Positions 8,406-17,661 of a DNA stretch of 41,255 bases are shown here, piece after piece (the stretch's first letter is position 1; every line of letters begins with the position of its first letter). The stretch lies in NCBI GenBank assembly GCA_015295905.1, contig DVEB01000192.1, positions 1-41,255 of the forward strand. Direction: 5' to 3'. The notes beneath the pieces are model-generated. The model saw only the letters and a list, made by a program, of their open reading frames with translations, searched no databases and was not told where the DNA came from. Source of the DNA: Synechococcales cyanobacterium M55_K2018_004 (GTDB lineage Bacteria > Cyanobacteriota > Cyanobacteriia > Elainellales > Elainellaceae). The translations under genes were made by a program, and so were the position numbers.

Positions 8406-9080
8406 ATGGTAGGGGTCTACAAGTTAGAAATCGCCGAGAGTGTGGATGAACTGAAACAGTTGATGAAAGGTCAGAAAACTGCCTCAGCCAAAGAACGCAT
8501 CCAGCTATTGTACTTACTGAAAACTCGGCAAGCGCAAACCGTGAAACAGGCTGCCACCCTGCTGGGTCGTCATCGCGCTACGCTGCAGGAATGGCTGCGG
8601 GAGTACCGTCAGGGTGGGTTGGATCAACTGTTAGCTCATAAAGTCCGTTCGGGTCGTCCTCGCGCCATTCCTGCCTGGGCAGAAACTGCTCTTGAGAAAC
8701 GCTTACAAGAGCCACAAGGCTTTGCCAGCTATCAAGACATTTGCGACTGGTTGGCCAACCAATTGGGAATTCAGGCCAACTACAAAACTGTCCATAAACT
8801 GGTGCACTACCGCTTGCAAGCATCACCGAAAGTGTCTCGTCCAATGAGTGTGGAACAGTCCAGTGAGCAAGGAGTAGTAGATAAGCAGCCTAGCAGTCAA
8901 CCTAACACTACGTGAATTCGGGATAAGCTGAAGCCCTTGCTATTCGCGGTGACCCAAAACTTTCTTAACCAGTTTTAACCAGAACTGCCGTTAACAATGA
9001 TGCCGCCACAGTCTCCTGAACTGAATTCCATTCAGCTGATGGGGCAGTGTCTCAAGCAACTGACGTTACCTCGGTGCTGA
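8406..9080 (+). pseudogene. IS630-family transposase remnant, interrupted by element A5
   Basis: The first part (8406-8915) encodes the N-terminal DNA-binding half of an IS630-type transposase: helix-turn-helix segments KQAATLLGRHRATLQEWLREYR and LLAHKVRSGRPRAIPAWAE, then a winged-helix-like part through YKTVHKLVHYRLQASPKVSRP. The frame then drifts into non-family sequence and stops. After element A5, 8997-9080 encodes MPPQSPELNSIQLMGQCLKQL, the family's C-terminal motif (usually PPYSPELNPIE...W..LK), where the last catalytic acid lies. The DDE domain between them is deleted, so the gene cannot make an active enzyme. The start is the ATG at 8406. No clear terminal inverted repeats of the original insertion sequence were found. 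Confidence 0.75.
8910..8991 (-). repeat. Family A element, short copy A5 inside the transposase remnant
   Basis: Termini are ACGTGAATTCGGG and CCAGAACTGCCGT. The interior is shortened: only half of each hairpin remains (CCCTTGCTATTC, then CGCGGTGACCCAAAA). TTTTAACCAG is partly duplicated near the right end. The flanks TAACACT (8903-8909) and TAACAAT (8992-8998) agree at six of seven bases, which fits a target-site duplication. Confidence 0.7.
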
Positions 9081-9126
9081 GCAGAGGCCCGCTTCATACT
9101 CCCCATCACTCACGTTCGACGCTGGA

Positions 9127-9187
9127 CCAATCTCATTGGATGCGCTGGGATACGCGCGCTTGGAGCGCGCTTCCTAGCGCTGATTGG
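9127..9187. repeat. Isolated GC-rich hairpin
   Basis: GCGCTGGGATACGCGCGCT (9142-9160) pairs imperfectly with AGCGCGCTTCCTAGCGC (9164-9180). CCAATC and GATTGG close the outside (9127-9132, 9182-9187). It has the look of the other palindromic elements but no second copy was found in the window. Confidence 0.5.
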
Positions 9188-9217
9188 TTTCAGCGTCTAA
9201 ATTCCGATCACTACGTC

Positions 9218-9323
9218 ATACCGACTCCGTTAGTTATTGAGTCGATTTGTCGTGGTGTGAAACGTGCGCTGCGCGAATGTTTCACACCACGACAAACTGC
9301 TACTTTACAGACGGATTCTGTAT
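9218..9323 (-). repeat. Family C palindromic element, full copy C2
   Basis: Terminal inverted repeats are ATACCGACTCCGT and, on the other strand, ATACAGAATCCGT (11 of 13 identical). The hairpin (9246-9296) pairs TTTGTCGTGGTGTGAAAC with GTTTCACACCACGACAAA perfectly, with a GC-rich loop region. At 106 bases this is the reference copy for the family in this window. Confidence 0.8.
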
Positions 9324-9461
9324 CACTAGGGGAAATTACAAATTCCCGCAAACTTTACGATCCGAAACATCCAGATTAAGAGAAGATTAAAACTTGGTGG
9401 AGTTTCAGTTTAGTCTGCATCTGCCGGATAACGATCCTTGCGCTTCTTTTTGCTTGTCTTA

Positions 9462-9692
9462 ATGGATATTGGTGATGTGGTTCGCTTGCGTCAGCCTTTC
9501 TGCCCAGAAAGAGAACGGTCTGAGTCCTACCAATTTGGAGTTGTGGTTGGTTTCGCTTACCAAGAGGAGGAAGAGACCCCCACTGGTGTCGTCGTTTACC
9601 TCTACAACCCAGAGTCAGGCAGCCGTTACACAGATGCCTGGGGAGACCAAGGGCTGTTCACCTTCCAGTTCGACGAATTAGATTTGCCGTAG
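9462..9692 (+). CDS. Small conserved-looking protein of unknown function
   Basis: The ATG at 9462 gives a 76-residue acidic protein beginning MDIGDVVRLRQPF. An upstream TTG at 9438 is less likely. It contains FGVVVGFAYQEEEE, TGVVVYLYNPESGSRYTDAWGD and FTFQFDELDLP, which suggests a small all-beta domain resembling SH3-like or KOW-type barrels. I do not recognise a named family. Coding character is good: no frame-breaking, and the gene uses neighbour-like codons. It faces the next gene, with their ends 11 bases apart. There is no signal peptide or membrane segment. Confidence 0.6.
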   Translation: MDIGDVVRLRQPFCPERERSESYQFGVVVGFAYQEEEETPTGVVVYLYNPESGSRYTDAWGDQGLFTFQFDELDLP

Positions 9693-9703
9693 TCTTGAAC
9701 GCC

Positions 9704-10198
9704 TCAAGCGCTAAAACTCAACTCTCCCAAAGTCAACTGCCCATCAAAGCTGTAGAAGCGAACGCGACGAATATTGGCTGCATTCAACCGGAGAGCAAGA
9801 TTGGGCGGGAGGCCAGCCTCAGAACCTGCCAGGTTTGCCCCTCTGCTTTCAGTCTGGGCAATCGGTTGATCGTTGCCATCAAATGCCGCCATGACCGCCC
9901 GATGAGAACTGGTCACCCGTCCAGTGACAGAGCGCACTGGTTTGGCAAAGTGGGCCTCAATGCATCCTGGCTTAGGCGCGGCCATCAACACCATTTCACC
10001 TTGATGGGGGGGAAACGCCGGGTTCGATGGGACGAGAGCGATCGCATTTTTGAATGTCACCCCAACCTGTTGAAACTGGCTTTCCACGATTTCAAAAGGT
10101 CTGAGGTGTTCTAGGGCCAAGCGGACGGTGGCTGGTTCGGGGGGGGCGATCGCCACCGCTTCAGGGGCCGATTCCTGCACCTCAAAGTCAATCGCCAT
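9704..10198 (-). CDS. Hypothetical beta-sandwich protein
   Basis: Starting at ATG 10198 (MAIDFEVQES) the product has 164 residues. An ATG at 10255 or a TTG at 10288 would extend it. The body (FEIVESQFQQVGVTFKNA, FPPHQGEMVL, then FAKPVRSVTGRVTS and MAAFDGNDQPI) follows a pattern I associate with the beta-sandwich domains of many PEP-CTERM proteins: a GVxFxNA strand, a PPHSG-like turn, a strand beginning FxxPV, then an AFDxxxxxI strand and a final SFDG...LGELSF strand. Here there is neither a signal peptide nor a PEP-CTERM tail, so it may be cytosolic or a domain relative only. The function is unknown. Confidence 0.6.
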   Translation of the reverse strand: MAIDFEVQESAPEAVAIAPPEPATVRLALEHLRPFEIVESQFQQVGVTFKNAIALVPSNPAFPPHQGEMVLMAAPKPGCIEAHFAKPVRSVTGRVTSSHRAVMAAFDGNDQPIAQTESRGANLAGSEAGLPPNLALRLNAANIRRVRFYSFDGQLTLGELSFSA

Positions 10199-10834
10199 GA
10201 GCGGATGAGCATAGTCCGGCAGAGAGTCACCCCAGCATCCTTGAGCTTCCTTCATACACTTCCACCTCACTCTGAACTTCATCACCAACGCGTTACCAGC
10301 GGCAATCCGTTAATCAGTCATGCTAGGAAGTAAAAACAAACCCACAACTTATGGAACGTTTTATGGCATCAATCGTTTCCCAAAGCAGTAACCTCTGGAA
10401 CAACTGTCCCAGCTTGTATCCTTCAACCCCGCGAGGCCAGCATCAAAACCCTAGTGTCCGGACGATTGATAGCCGTTTGTCTGTGACCCTACTGGTCTGT
10501 AAACCTAACTGTGAACCTGAATCCGTAACACGCCATCGATCGCATTGACATCGCCTAGCCCTCATCCCGTGACCCTGAGCCACCGTGGATAAAGTGGTTG
10601 ATGCCCACCCCGTCAACGTGCCTCCCACACCAGAAAATCAGTTACCGCGCCAGAGTAGGCCATACATTCGCGGTGACCCACTTGGCTGACCAGGGTACTT
10701 CACAAAACTTTTTGGTGCCCGCAGTATACTTCACGTTCTCTTCAAAATTCAAGCCGGGCCCGAACCCATTTGCCATTTGAGTTTGGGTTGCGATGCGTGC
10801 TCTGCCAGCATCAGGCTGATGTGCGGTCCACGCT
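10199..10834. other. Intergenic stretch without a supported gene
   Basis: Apart from possible longer starts of the hypothetical protein gene (to 10288), no reading frame here looks like a real protein. TTCGCGGTGACCCA (10670-10683) resembles half of a family A hairpin and may be a relic. No tRNA or terminator was recognised. Confidence 0.4.
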
Positions 10835-11764
10835 TCAGAACCCTTTGCAGGCCAGCATTTCTAGGGCAGGAGTGCGATCGCCCGTACAGGAGATGCGGCG
10901 TGGTCCCTCTAGCAACTGAATTGAAAATCCCAATCGTTCGTATAGCTCTAAAATCCGATCAGTGGCTTGGTTGGAAGCCACCACCGGGCCAGGGTGCAGC
11001 GCCAGCCATTCTGCTAGACGCACTTGGTCTTCCCAACGAAAATCGTCTGCGCTGTACTTGGTGAACTCCACGTCGTAGGGGGGGTCGGCATAGATAAAAT
11101 CGTTGGGATGCAGTTGCAAATGGCAAAAATCGGCGGCGATAAATGACCAGGGGCGCAATACAGGCGCATAGCTGGAGAAATCGCGCGTGTAATTAATCAC
11201 TTTGTAACGACCAAACGGGACGTTAAACATTCCTTTACGGTTGAACCGACAGAGACCATTAAAGCCCGTGCGATTCAGGTAGTAGAAGATCTGGGCAGCC
11301 TCAATCGTCTGATGCTGCCCATTGAGGGTCAAATGGTTGAAGCGATCGCGCAGTTCGTAGTAGCGACTGGCTTCATTGGCCATCTCCAGATCCACGATCA
11401 ACCCCCGCTGCAACCACTGACACAGGTTAATGACATGGATGTTCTGGTCACACAGCAGGGCTTGCTGAGGCAATAACCCCAACGTTACCGACATACTGCC
11501 GACAAACGGTTCCACCAGTCGGCGATCGCAATAGGGCTGCCACAATTCACGCAATTTTGGCACCAACCAGCGCTTCCCCCCGGCCCATTTCAGCACGGGT
11601 TTGAGCAGGGGATAGGGGGAAGGCAGGGGCACCACTTTCTTGCCTGCGCTGCTCTCCGCCAGCAGATCGGTAGAATGGCTAGCAGGATCCGTCTGTCGTC
11701 GCGAGTGAGACGACGAGGTTCCCTTTACAATAGGTGAAGTAACAATGGGTGACGTAAGACTCAA
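10835..11764 (-). CDS. dam: Dam-type DNA adenine methyltransferase (predicted GATC)
   Basis: The 309-residue product is a D12-class N6-adenine methyltransferase. Visible motifs are KWAGGK (59-64), the SAM-binding EPFVGS (85-90), the Dam-specific block YYLNRTGFNGLCRFNRKGMF (161-180) followed by NVPFGRY, and the catalytic DPPY (227-230). These match Dam and the solitary cyanobacterial methylases that modify GATC. The second glycine of the usual FxGxG is M91 here. The first 50 residues are a low-complexity Ser/Pro-rich extension, so the true start could lie further in. No restriction enzyme gene is adjacent, so it is probably an orphan methylase. GATC is the core of HIP1 (GCGATCGC), so a host of HIP1 sites would be substrates. 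Confidence 0.9.
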   Translation of the reverse strand: MSLTSPIVTSPIVKGTSSSHSRRQTDPASHSTDLLAESSAGKKVVPLPSPYPLLKPVLKWAGGKRWLVPKLRELWQPYCDRRLVEPFVGSMSVTLGLLPQQALLCDQNIHVINLCQWLQRGLIVDLEMANEASRYYELRDRFNHLTLNGQHQTIEAAQIFYYLNRTGFNGLCRFNRKGMFNVPFGRYKVINYTRDFSSYAPVLRPWSFIAADFCHLQLHPNDFIYADPPYDVEFTKYSADDFRWEDQVRLAEWLALHPGPVVASNQATDRILELYERLGFSIQLLEGPRRISCTGDRTPALEMLACKGF

Positions 11765-12049
11765 GGGATGAACTGAGGGGCGGTGGGCTGGACAGGCTGT
11801 GTGAGTGAATATCAGACGTTGAGGTCAGTCATCGCGAGCAGTCATTGCCAGTCAATCCAGGCAAGCGCAGGGGGAGCAGCAGTTAGGGATGTTGGCAGGG
11901 ATGTTGGAGCAAATGGTTCAGCAGGGGTGTGAGCCAAGGGCTGCTCCAGCAGAAGATTGGGGTGGCTAGATCGTTTGATCTACCACTAAAGTACTTACAC
12001 TCTACTACCTCGGTCTCAAAAAATACAAAAAAATTGTGAGAGGAAACCG

Positions 12050-12256
12050 ATGCAAGACTTTTTCAACAATGTTTCACGCTATCCGCGCTATCTCATCACC
12101 TTTACCCTAGGTGTGCTCTACACGCTGGTGTCTCCCTTGCTGCCCCTGTTTCAGCGCCCCACCACTGCGATCGCCACTAGCCTATTGTTACTCTCTGGCC
12201 TTGCTTTCATTGCCTTTACCCTGCGGGCCATGCTGGGTTTAAACGCGGCAATGTAG
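12050..12256 (+). CDS. DUF751/Ycf33-like small membrane protein
   Basis: The 68-residue product begins [22 protein letters not shown] and has two hydrophobic helices (about 14-33 and 40-60), with QRPTTAIAT between them. This is the pattern of DUF751, related to plastid Ycf33, a family of unknown function found in cyanobacteria and algae. A clear ribosome binding site (GAGAGGAAACCG) precedes the ATG. It lies 50 bases upstream of rbfA in the same direction, and I recall this order from other cyanobacteria. It probably sits in the plasma or thylakoid membrane. Confidence 0.85.
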   Translation: MQDFFNNVSRYPRYLITFTLGVLYTLVSPLLPLFQRPTTAIATSLLLLSGLAFIAFTLRAMLGLNAAM

Positions 12257-12306
12257 GGGCATCGACGCACATCACAAGATTGGGACTGGTGATTGGGGGA
12301 AGTTTT

Positions 12307-12795
12307 ATGGCAACCGATAGACGGGTCGCCCGTGTGGCTGAACTGATCAAGCGGGAAGTTGGTCAGATGCTCATCTCCGACATTAAAGACGACCGGGTGG
12401 GGGTGGGCATGGTCAGCGTCACCGAGGTAGATGTGTCAGGCGACTTGCAGCACGCCAAAATTTTTGTCAGCATCTATGGCACCGATGCGGCCCGCGCCGC
12501 CACGATGGAGGGGCTGAAGTCTGCCACAGGCTATGTCCGCAGTGCCTTGGGCCAGCGCATTCGGCTGCGCCGTACGCCGGAAGTCATCTTTGTCGAAGAC
12601 CGGTCTATTGAGCGAGGAACGCAAGTCCTGTCGTTGCTCAATCGTTTGGAGGCAGAGCGCAAAGCCTCTGGTCGGGACGTCCTGACCGAGATGGACGTGC
12701 CCCAGGCCAATGCCAAGACTACTCTGGATGATGAGTGGGACGAGGATGATGAGTGGGACGATGCATCAGACGACGACCTGGAGGATAATCTCTGA
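12307..12795 (+). CDS. rbfA: Ribosome-binding factor A
   Basis: RbfA binds the 30S subunit and helps 16S rRNA maturation, especially in the cold. The 162-residue product starts [22 protein letters not shown] and contains the KH-like core [54 protein letters not shown] and [12 protein letters not shown]. The acidic C-terminus ([17 protein letters not shown]) is a tail outside the core domain. I chose ATG 12307, preceded by GGGGGAAG, over the frame's earlier GTG. It sits in a rightward set with DUF751 and the hexosaminidase gene 55 bases downstream. Confidence 0.93.
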   Translation: MATDRRVARVAELIKREVGQMLISDIKDDRVGVGMVSVTEVDVSGDLQHAKIFVSIYGTDAARAATMEGLKSATGYVRSALGQRIRLRRTPEVIFVEDRSIERGTQVLSLLNRLEAERKASGRDVLTEMDVPQANAKTTLDDEWDEDDEWDDASDDDLEDNL

Positions 12796-12850
12796 CGGGC
12801 GATCGCAAACTCAGGCACAATAGCCCCTAGAGCGATTTTGGTCTTTGCTG

Positions 12851-14467
12851 ATGTCCCTGCTGCCCCACTGGTCGTCCCTCTCGCTGCCTCAACAAGTGGC
12901 TCAGTTGCTTGTCGTCCGCGCCTCTGGTCACCTGTTCGACCAGCAAATTCAGTACCCGGCTTGGGAGCCTACAGCAGCCACCCTGCGGCACTGGATACAA
13001 GACTTGGGCGTGGGTGGGGTGATTCTCCTGGGCGGTAGCGCTGCCGAGCTTGCCCTGCGGACGCAGCAGTTGCAGCAGTGGGCCAGGATTCCTCTGCTGC
13101 TGGCCGCCGATATCGAAGAGGGGGTGGGCCAACGCTTCGCCGGTGCCACTGAGTTTCCCCCCCCAATGGCGTTAGGCGAAATTGCCAAGACCAATGAGGA
13201 GTGGGCGATCGCCCTGGCAGCAGCGATGGGTGCAACCACGGCCCAGGAGGCTCTAGCAATCGGCCTGAACTGGATCCTGGCTCCCACCTGCGATGTGAAC
13301 AATAACCCGGCAAACCCGGTGATCAATGTGCGGGCCTTTGGTGAAACCCCAGCCCAGGTCAGCCCGTTGGTGACCGCCTTCATCCAAGGAGTCCATCGTT
13401 TTCCTGCCCTCACCTGTGCCAAGCATTTTCCAGGGCATGGCGACACCACCACCGATTCGCACCTAGACCTCCCCCTGATCCCACACGCATGGCAACGGTT
13501 GCGTCAGGTGGAACTGCCCCCCTTCCAGGCAGCGATCGCCGCTGGCGTCGATGCGGTCATGAGTGCCCACCTGCTGATCCCAGCGTTAGATGAGCAGTTC
13601 CCGGCCACCCTCTCGCACCGTATCCTGACGGAGGAACTGCGAGCAAACCTGGGCTTCTCTGGCCTAGTGGTGACGGATGCGTTGGTGATGGGGGCGATCG
13701 CCAACCGCTACGGGGCAAACGAAGCGCCAGTGATGGCCGTGGAAGCGGGAGCCGATATTTTGATGATGCCGATTGACCCGCCAGGAGCGATTCAGGCACT
13801 GTGCGATGCTGTGGAGTCGGGCCGGATTGGACGCGATCGCCTCCATGCCTCGTTACAGCGCATCTGGCAGGCGAAGCAAAAAGTCTGGGCCAGTGTGTCG
13901 GGAGACGCCACCCACGCCTGGGAAAATCTACCAGCACCGCCAATCCAGCTAGAGCAGATCGCCCAGCCTGCTGCGATCGCCACCTCACAGCAGATCGTGC
14001 AGGCGGCGATGCGGGTGCACCGGCTCACCCCGTCCCGCTTCACACCGCGATCGCCTGCTCGCAACCTGATCCTTCTGGATGACGCGCTCAACTGTGATGT
14101 ACTGCCCCCAACGGCGGCAGCGGTTGCCCTACCCCAACAGTGGGGATACACGCTCCAGGTGATCGACCGTCACACGCCTCTCGTCCCCCTGCCTGTCCCT
14201 GGGGAAGGGCAGCCGACCCTGTTGCAGCTTTTCATTCGAGGCAACCCGTTTCGTGGCAGTGCGGGCCTGAGTCAAACGGCGAAGGACTGGTTTACCGCCT
14301 TAGTAACATCCCAACAGCTGCAGGCTCTTGTGGTCTACGGCAGTCCCTACATCCTGGAGGCACTGCTGCCGGAGTTGCCCGCTGATGTCCCCTATGTCTT
14401 TAGCTACGGACAGATGCCCCAGGCGCAGGCAATTGCGCTCAAAACCCTACTGGGATCTGCGGGCTAA
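12851..14467 (+). CDS. Glycoside hydrolase family 3, beta-N-acetylhexosaminidase (NagZ-like)
   Basis: The 538-residue product has the family 3 TIM-barrel with the NagZ signature CAKHFPGHGDTTTDSHLDLP, including the conserved His/Asp pair of the catalytic loop. Other hallmarks are VGGVILLGGS, ADIEEGVGQRF, GLNWILAPTCDVNNNPANPVI and GLVVTDALVMGAI, whose Asp is the likely nucleophile. NagZ enzymes remove GlcNAc from cell-wall muropeptides during peptidoglycan recycling. A C-terminal region of about 170 residues extends beyond the simple NagZ barrel, as in many cyanobacterial members. There is no signal peptide, so it is probably cytosolic. I chose ATG 12851 over an upstream TTG. It probably belongs to the rbfA transcript. 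Confidence 0.9.
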   Translation: MSLLPHWSSLSLPQQVAQLLVVRASGHLFDQQIQYPAWEPTAATLRHWIQDLGVGGVILLGGSAAELALRTQQLQQWARIPLLLAADIEEGVGQRFAGATEFPPPMALGEIAKTNEEWAIALAAAMGATTAQEALAIGLNWILAPTCDVNNNPANPVINVRAFGETPAQVSPLVTAFIQGVHRFPALTCAKHFPGHGDTTTDSHLDLPLIPHAWQRLRQVELPPFQAAIAAGVDAVMSAHLLIPALDEQFPATLSHRILTEELRANLGFSGLVVTDALVMGAIANRYGANEAPVMAVEAGADILMMPIDPPGAIQALCDAVESGRIGRDRLHASLQRIWQAKQKVWASVSGDATHAWENLPAPPIQLEQIAQPAAIATSQQIVQAAMRVHRLTPSRFTPRSPARNLILLDDALNCDVLPPTAAAVALPQQWGYTLQVIDRHTPLVPLPVPGEGQPTLLQLFIRGNPFRGSAGLSQTAKDWFTALVTSQQLQALVVYGSPYILEALLPELPADVPYVFSYGQMPQAQAIALKTLLGSAG

Positions 14468-14553
14468 CCCAGGGTGATGCGGTTATAGAGGGAAAGACAG
14501 AATACTGGAATCGAAAAGGTAAAGCAAACCAGCAGAAAGGGTTCGAGTTCCAT
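14464..14553 (-). CDS. Possible 29-residue single-helix membrane protein
   Basis: An ATG at 14553 opens a short frame beginning MELEPFLLVCFTFSIPVFC and ending NRITLG. The size and single hydrophobic helix recall small subunits of cyanobacterial photosynthetic complexes, but it matches none that I can name. Its stop overlaps the stop of the hexosaminidase gene on the other strand. No good ribosome binding site is visible, so this is a weak call. Confidence 0.25.
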   Translation of the reverse strand: MELEPFLLVCFTFSIPVFCLSLYNRITLG

Positions 14554-14744
14554 GGCCAGGCGAGGGAAGGCACTAACGAACAGGACACGAATGGGATGAT
14601 TGTGCCCGCAATTTCTCGCTCGCTCAAACCGTAAAATTGCGGAAATTCTTCCCGCCAAACTAGCCCAAACTGTAGGCAGACAGCACCTGGGCGAAGAGCC
14701 ATCCATTAGGATAGATAGAGTCGAGTGTCTGTCCCCCTTTGCGA

Positions 14745-17492
14745 ATGTCTGTGCCCCCTGTGTCTGCCGACTCGAACCCACTGGGCGACCTGCCAGAACG
14801 GCTGGTCAAACACACCGTCCGCTACGCTGATCATCGGTCGGTGAACCGGGATCAGCTCACCCCCATGATGCGGCACTACGCTGAACTGAAAGACCAGTAT
14901 CCCCACGCCTTGTTGCTCTACCGAGTGGGCGATTTCTTTGAGACGTTTTTCCAAGATGCGATCGCTGTGGCCCGCGAATTGGAACTGGTGCTGACCAGTA
15001 AGGATGCGGGCAAAGAAATCGGGCGCGTCCCTTTGGCGGGCATCCCCCACCACGCCCTCGACCGCTACTGCGCCATGCTGGTGGAAAAAGGCTATGCTGT
15101 GGCCGTCTGCGACCAGTTGGAAGATGCCTCAGAAGTGCAGGGACGACTGGTGCAGCGGGATGTTACTCGTGTCATTACCCCCGGCACTGTCTTAGAAGAG
15201 GGGATGTTGCAGGCCCGCCGCAACAACTACTTGGCAGCGGTGGTGATTGCCGGGGCGCACTGGGGGCTGGCGATCGCCGATATCTCGACTGGCGAATTCC
15301 TCACCACTCAGTCCAGCGGGTTGGAGCAGCTAACGCAAGAGCTATTGCGGCTCCACCCCTCGGAGGTGCTGGTTCCCACCAACGCGCCTGACTTGGTGGG
15401 GCTGTTGCGCCCGGGGCAGCACTCTGACCAATTGCCAGAGTGTTTGCCACCGCAGTTCTGCTACACGCTGCGGTCGCAACAGCCCTTTACCCAGGCCGAG
15501 GCACGGCAGCGGTTGCTGCAACGGTTTCGCGTGCGATCGCTGGAGGGCATGGGCTGCGAACACCTGCCTCTGGCGGTACGGGCAGCGGGTGGGTTGCTGG
15601 AATACCTGGAAGAAACCTCGGAGCGCAACGTTGGGCTGGGGCAGGCCGAAGGCAAGGCTGCTGAGGCTAAGACGGCGCTCCAGCGCATTCCCCTGCAAAC
15701 GCTCTGCACCTACACCCTAAGTGAGTACTTGGTGATCGACCACCAGACCCGCCGCAACCTAGAGATTACCCAGACGTCGCGGGATGGCACCTTCCACGGT
15801 TCGCTGCTGTGGGCGCTCGACAAAACGGTGACGGCCATGGGCGGACGGGCATTGCGCCGCTGGTTACTACAACCCTTGCTAGATATTGCTGCGATTGAAG
15901 CCCGCCAGCAGAGTGTGCAGGAACTGGTGGAACAGGGTGCCCTGCGCCAGCACCTTCAGCAAATGCTGAAGCAAATCTACGACTTGGAGCGGCTGACGGG
16001 CCGGGCCGGGTCGGGCACCGCCAATGGCCGCGACTTGGTGGCCCTAGCTGACTCCCTAGAGAAACTGCCAGATCTGGCACGGTTGCTAGCTCAGGCGCGA
16101 TCGCCCTACCTAACTGCGCTGCAAGCCCCCCAACCAGAACTGGAGCAACTGGGGCAAAAGCTACACGCTCACTTGGTAGACCAGCCGCCGCTTTACCTGA
16201 CGGAGGGTAACCTGATCCGCGATGGGGTGAATCCTCGCTTGGATGAACTACGTCGGCAACTGGCTGACGATGAACAGTGGATTGCCCGCCTCGAGGCCGA
16301 AGAACGTCAGCGGACGGGCATTCCCAACTTGAAGGTGGGCTACAACAAAGCCTTTGGCTACTACATCAGCGTTTCCCGCAGCAAGTCGAACGACAAGCCT
16401 GTGCCAGAGGGCTACACGCGCAAACAGACCCTCACCAATGAGGAACGCTACATTACCAGCGACCTGAAGGACAAGGAAAACGCGATCCACATGGCGCGTG
16501 AGGCGATTCACAAACTGGAGTATGAGATTTTTCTGGCGCTGCGGGCAGAGGTGGCCCAGTATGCTGAACCCATCCGGGCCGTGGCGGGGGCGATTGCCGC
16601 TGTCGATGTGCTCTGCTCCTTTGCAGAAACGGCGGTCTACCAGAACTATTGCTGTCCCCAGTTGGTGCCTGGCCGGGAAATCACGATTGAAGCAGGCCGC
16701 CACCCGGTGGTGGAGCAGTCCCTCCCGGCCGGGTTCTTTGTGCCCAACTCGACCCGCCTTGGTTTTCCAACAGGGCTGACTGCCTCACCTGCTCCTGATC
16801 TGATCATCCTGACTGGCCCCAACGCTAGCGGCAAGAGTTGTTATCTCCGGCAGGTGGGGCTAATCCAACTGATGGCTCAGGTGGGCAGCTTTGTGCCTGC
16901 CAAGTCAGCGACGCTGGGGGTGTGCGATCGCATCTTTACCCGAGTCGGCGCGGTAGATGACCTGGCGACGGGGCAGTCTACTTTCATGGTGGAGATGAAC
17001 GAAACGGCCAATATCCTCAACCACGCTACGCCGCGATCGCTGGTGTTGCTAGACGAAATTGGCCGCGGCACAGCTACCTTCGACGGGCTAGCGATCGCCT
17101 GGTCAGTTGCGGAGCATCTGGCCTCTGAAATAGGCGCTCGCACGATCTTTGCTACCCACTACCATGAACTCAACGAATTGGCTTCCATTTTGCCTAACAT
17201 CGCCAACTACCAGGTGGTCGTTAAAGAACTGCCCGATCAGATAATCTTTTTGCATCAGGTGCGACCGGGTGGGGCAGATAAGTCCTACGGCATTGAAGCA
17301 GGTCGCCTAGCGGGGTTGCCACCCGCGGTGATCCAACGGGCCCGTCAAGTGATGGCACAAATTGAAAAGCACTCGCGGATTGCAGTCGGCTTACGCAAGG
17401 GAACAACGTCAGTCCAGGAAACTGCACGCAACGGCAAGACCTATGCCGCCAAGCAGCGTGGCCCAGAAGAACAACTCAATATGTTTGGCTAA
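14745..17492 (+). CDS. mutS: DNA mismatch repair protein MutS
   Basis: MutS recognises mispaired bases and starts mismatch repair. The 915-residue product has the mismatch-binding N-terminus ([28 protein letters not shown], with the Phe-x-Glu wedge preserved as FFETF), connector and lever domains, and a C-terminal ATPase. ATPase motifs are [15 protein letters not shown] (Walker A, near residue 690), [16 protein letters not shown] and ATHYHEL. The length fits MutS1 with a cyanobacterial N-terminal extension. I chose ATG 14745, two codons inside a longer frame that opens with TTG. It starts 277 bases after the hexosaminidase gene, and that spacer has no other clear feature. A Dam-type methylase gene lies about 3 kb upstream. 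Confidence 0.96.
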   Translation: MSVPPVSADSNPLGDLPERLVKHTVRYADHRSVNRDQLTPMMRHYAELKDQYPHALLLYRVGDFFETFFQDAIAVARELELVLTSKDAGKEIGRVPLAGIPHHALDRYCAMLVEKGYAVAVCDQLEDASEVQGRLVQRDVTRVITPGTVLEEGMLQARRNNYLAAVVIAGAHWGLAIADISTGEFLTTQSSGLEQLTQELLRLHPSEVLVPTNAPDLVGLLRPGQHSDQLPECLPPQFCYTLRSQQPFTQAEARQRLLQRFRVRSLEGMGCEHLPLAVRAAGGLLEYLEETSERNVGLGQAEGKAAEAKTALQRIPLQTLCTYTLSEYLVIDHQTRRNLEITQTSRDGTFHGSLLWALDKTVTAMGGRALRRWLLQPLLDIAAIEARQQSVQELVEQGALRQHLQQMLKQIYDLERLTGRAGSGTANGRDLVALADSLEKLPDLARLLAQARSPYLTALQAPQPELEQLGQKLHAHLVDQPPLYLTEGNLIRDGVNPRLDELRRQLADDEQWIARLEAEERQRTGIPNLKVGYNKAFGYYISVSRSKSNDKPVPEGYTRKQTLTNEERYITSDLKDKENAIHMAREAIHKLEYEIFLALRAEVAQYAEPIRAVAGAIAAVDVLCSFAETAVYQNYCCPQLVPGREITIEAGRHPVVEQSLPAGFFVPNSTRLGFPTGLTASPAPDLIILTGPNASGKSCYLRQVGLIQLMAQVGSFVPAKSATLGVCDRIFTRVGAVDDLATGQSTFMVEMNETANILNHATPRSLVLLDEIGRGTATFDGLAIAWSVAEHLASEIGARTIFATHYHELNELASILPNIANYQVVVKELPDQIIFLHQVRPGGADKSYGIEAGRLAGLPPAVIQRARQVMAQIEKHSRIAVGLRKGTTSVQETARNGKTYAAKQRGPEEQLNMFG

Positions 17493-17580
17493 GAGTCCAC
17501 ACCAAGTAGGCCACTTTCTCCCATCTGGTGGAGCGATGATGCAGTGCAATGAGGCCCAACTCCAAATCGAGCCTAGGGCT

Positions 17581-17661
17581 ACGTCAGTTCTGGTTAAGAG
17601 GGGTTTGGGTCACCGCGCCCGGCGCGGTGACCCAAACCCCTTGCTTTTCCTGAATTCACGT
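17581..17661 (+). repeat. Family A element, short copy A6 with perfect 7-bp target duplication
   Basis: It runs from ACGTCAGTTCTGGTTAAG to TGAATTCACGT. TAGGGCT stands directly outside both ends (17574-17580 and 17662-17668), the best target-site duplication in the window. Hairpin 1 pairs GGGGTTTGGGTCACCGCGCC with its complement; relative to A1 a G:C pair has become T:A. Hairpin 2 is deleted, leaving CTTGCTTTTCC. Confidence 0.85.

Noticed and set aside
10351-10548. 65-codon frame in the spacer before the dam gene
   Set aside because: No ribosome binding site, no recognisable domain and irregular composition.
14541-14556. GGTTCGAGTTCC resembling a tRNA T-loop between the hexosaminidase and mutS genes
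   Set aside because: The flanking bases do not form a T-stem and no acceptor or anticodon stems could be found.
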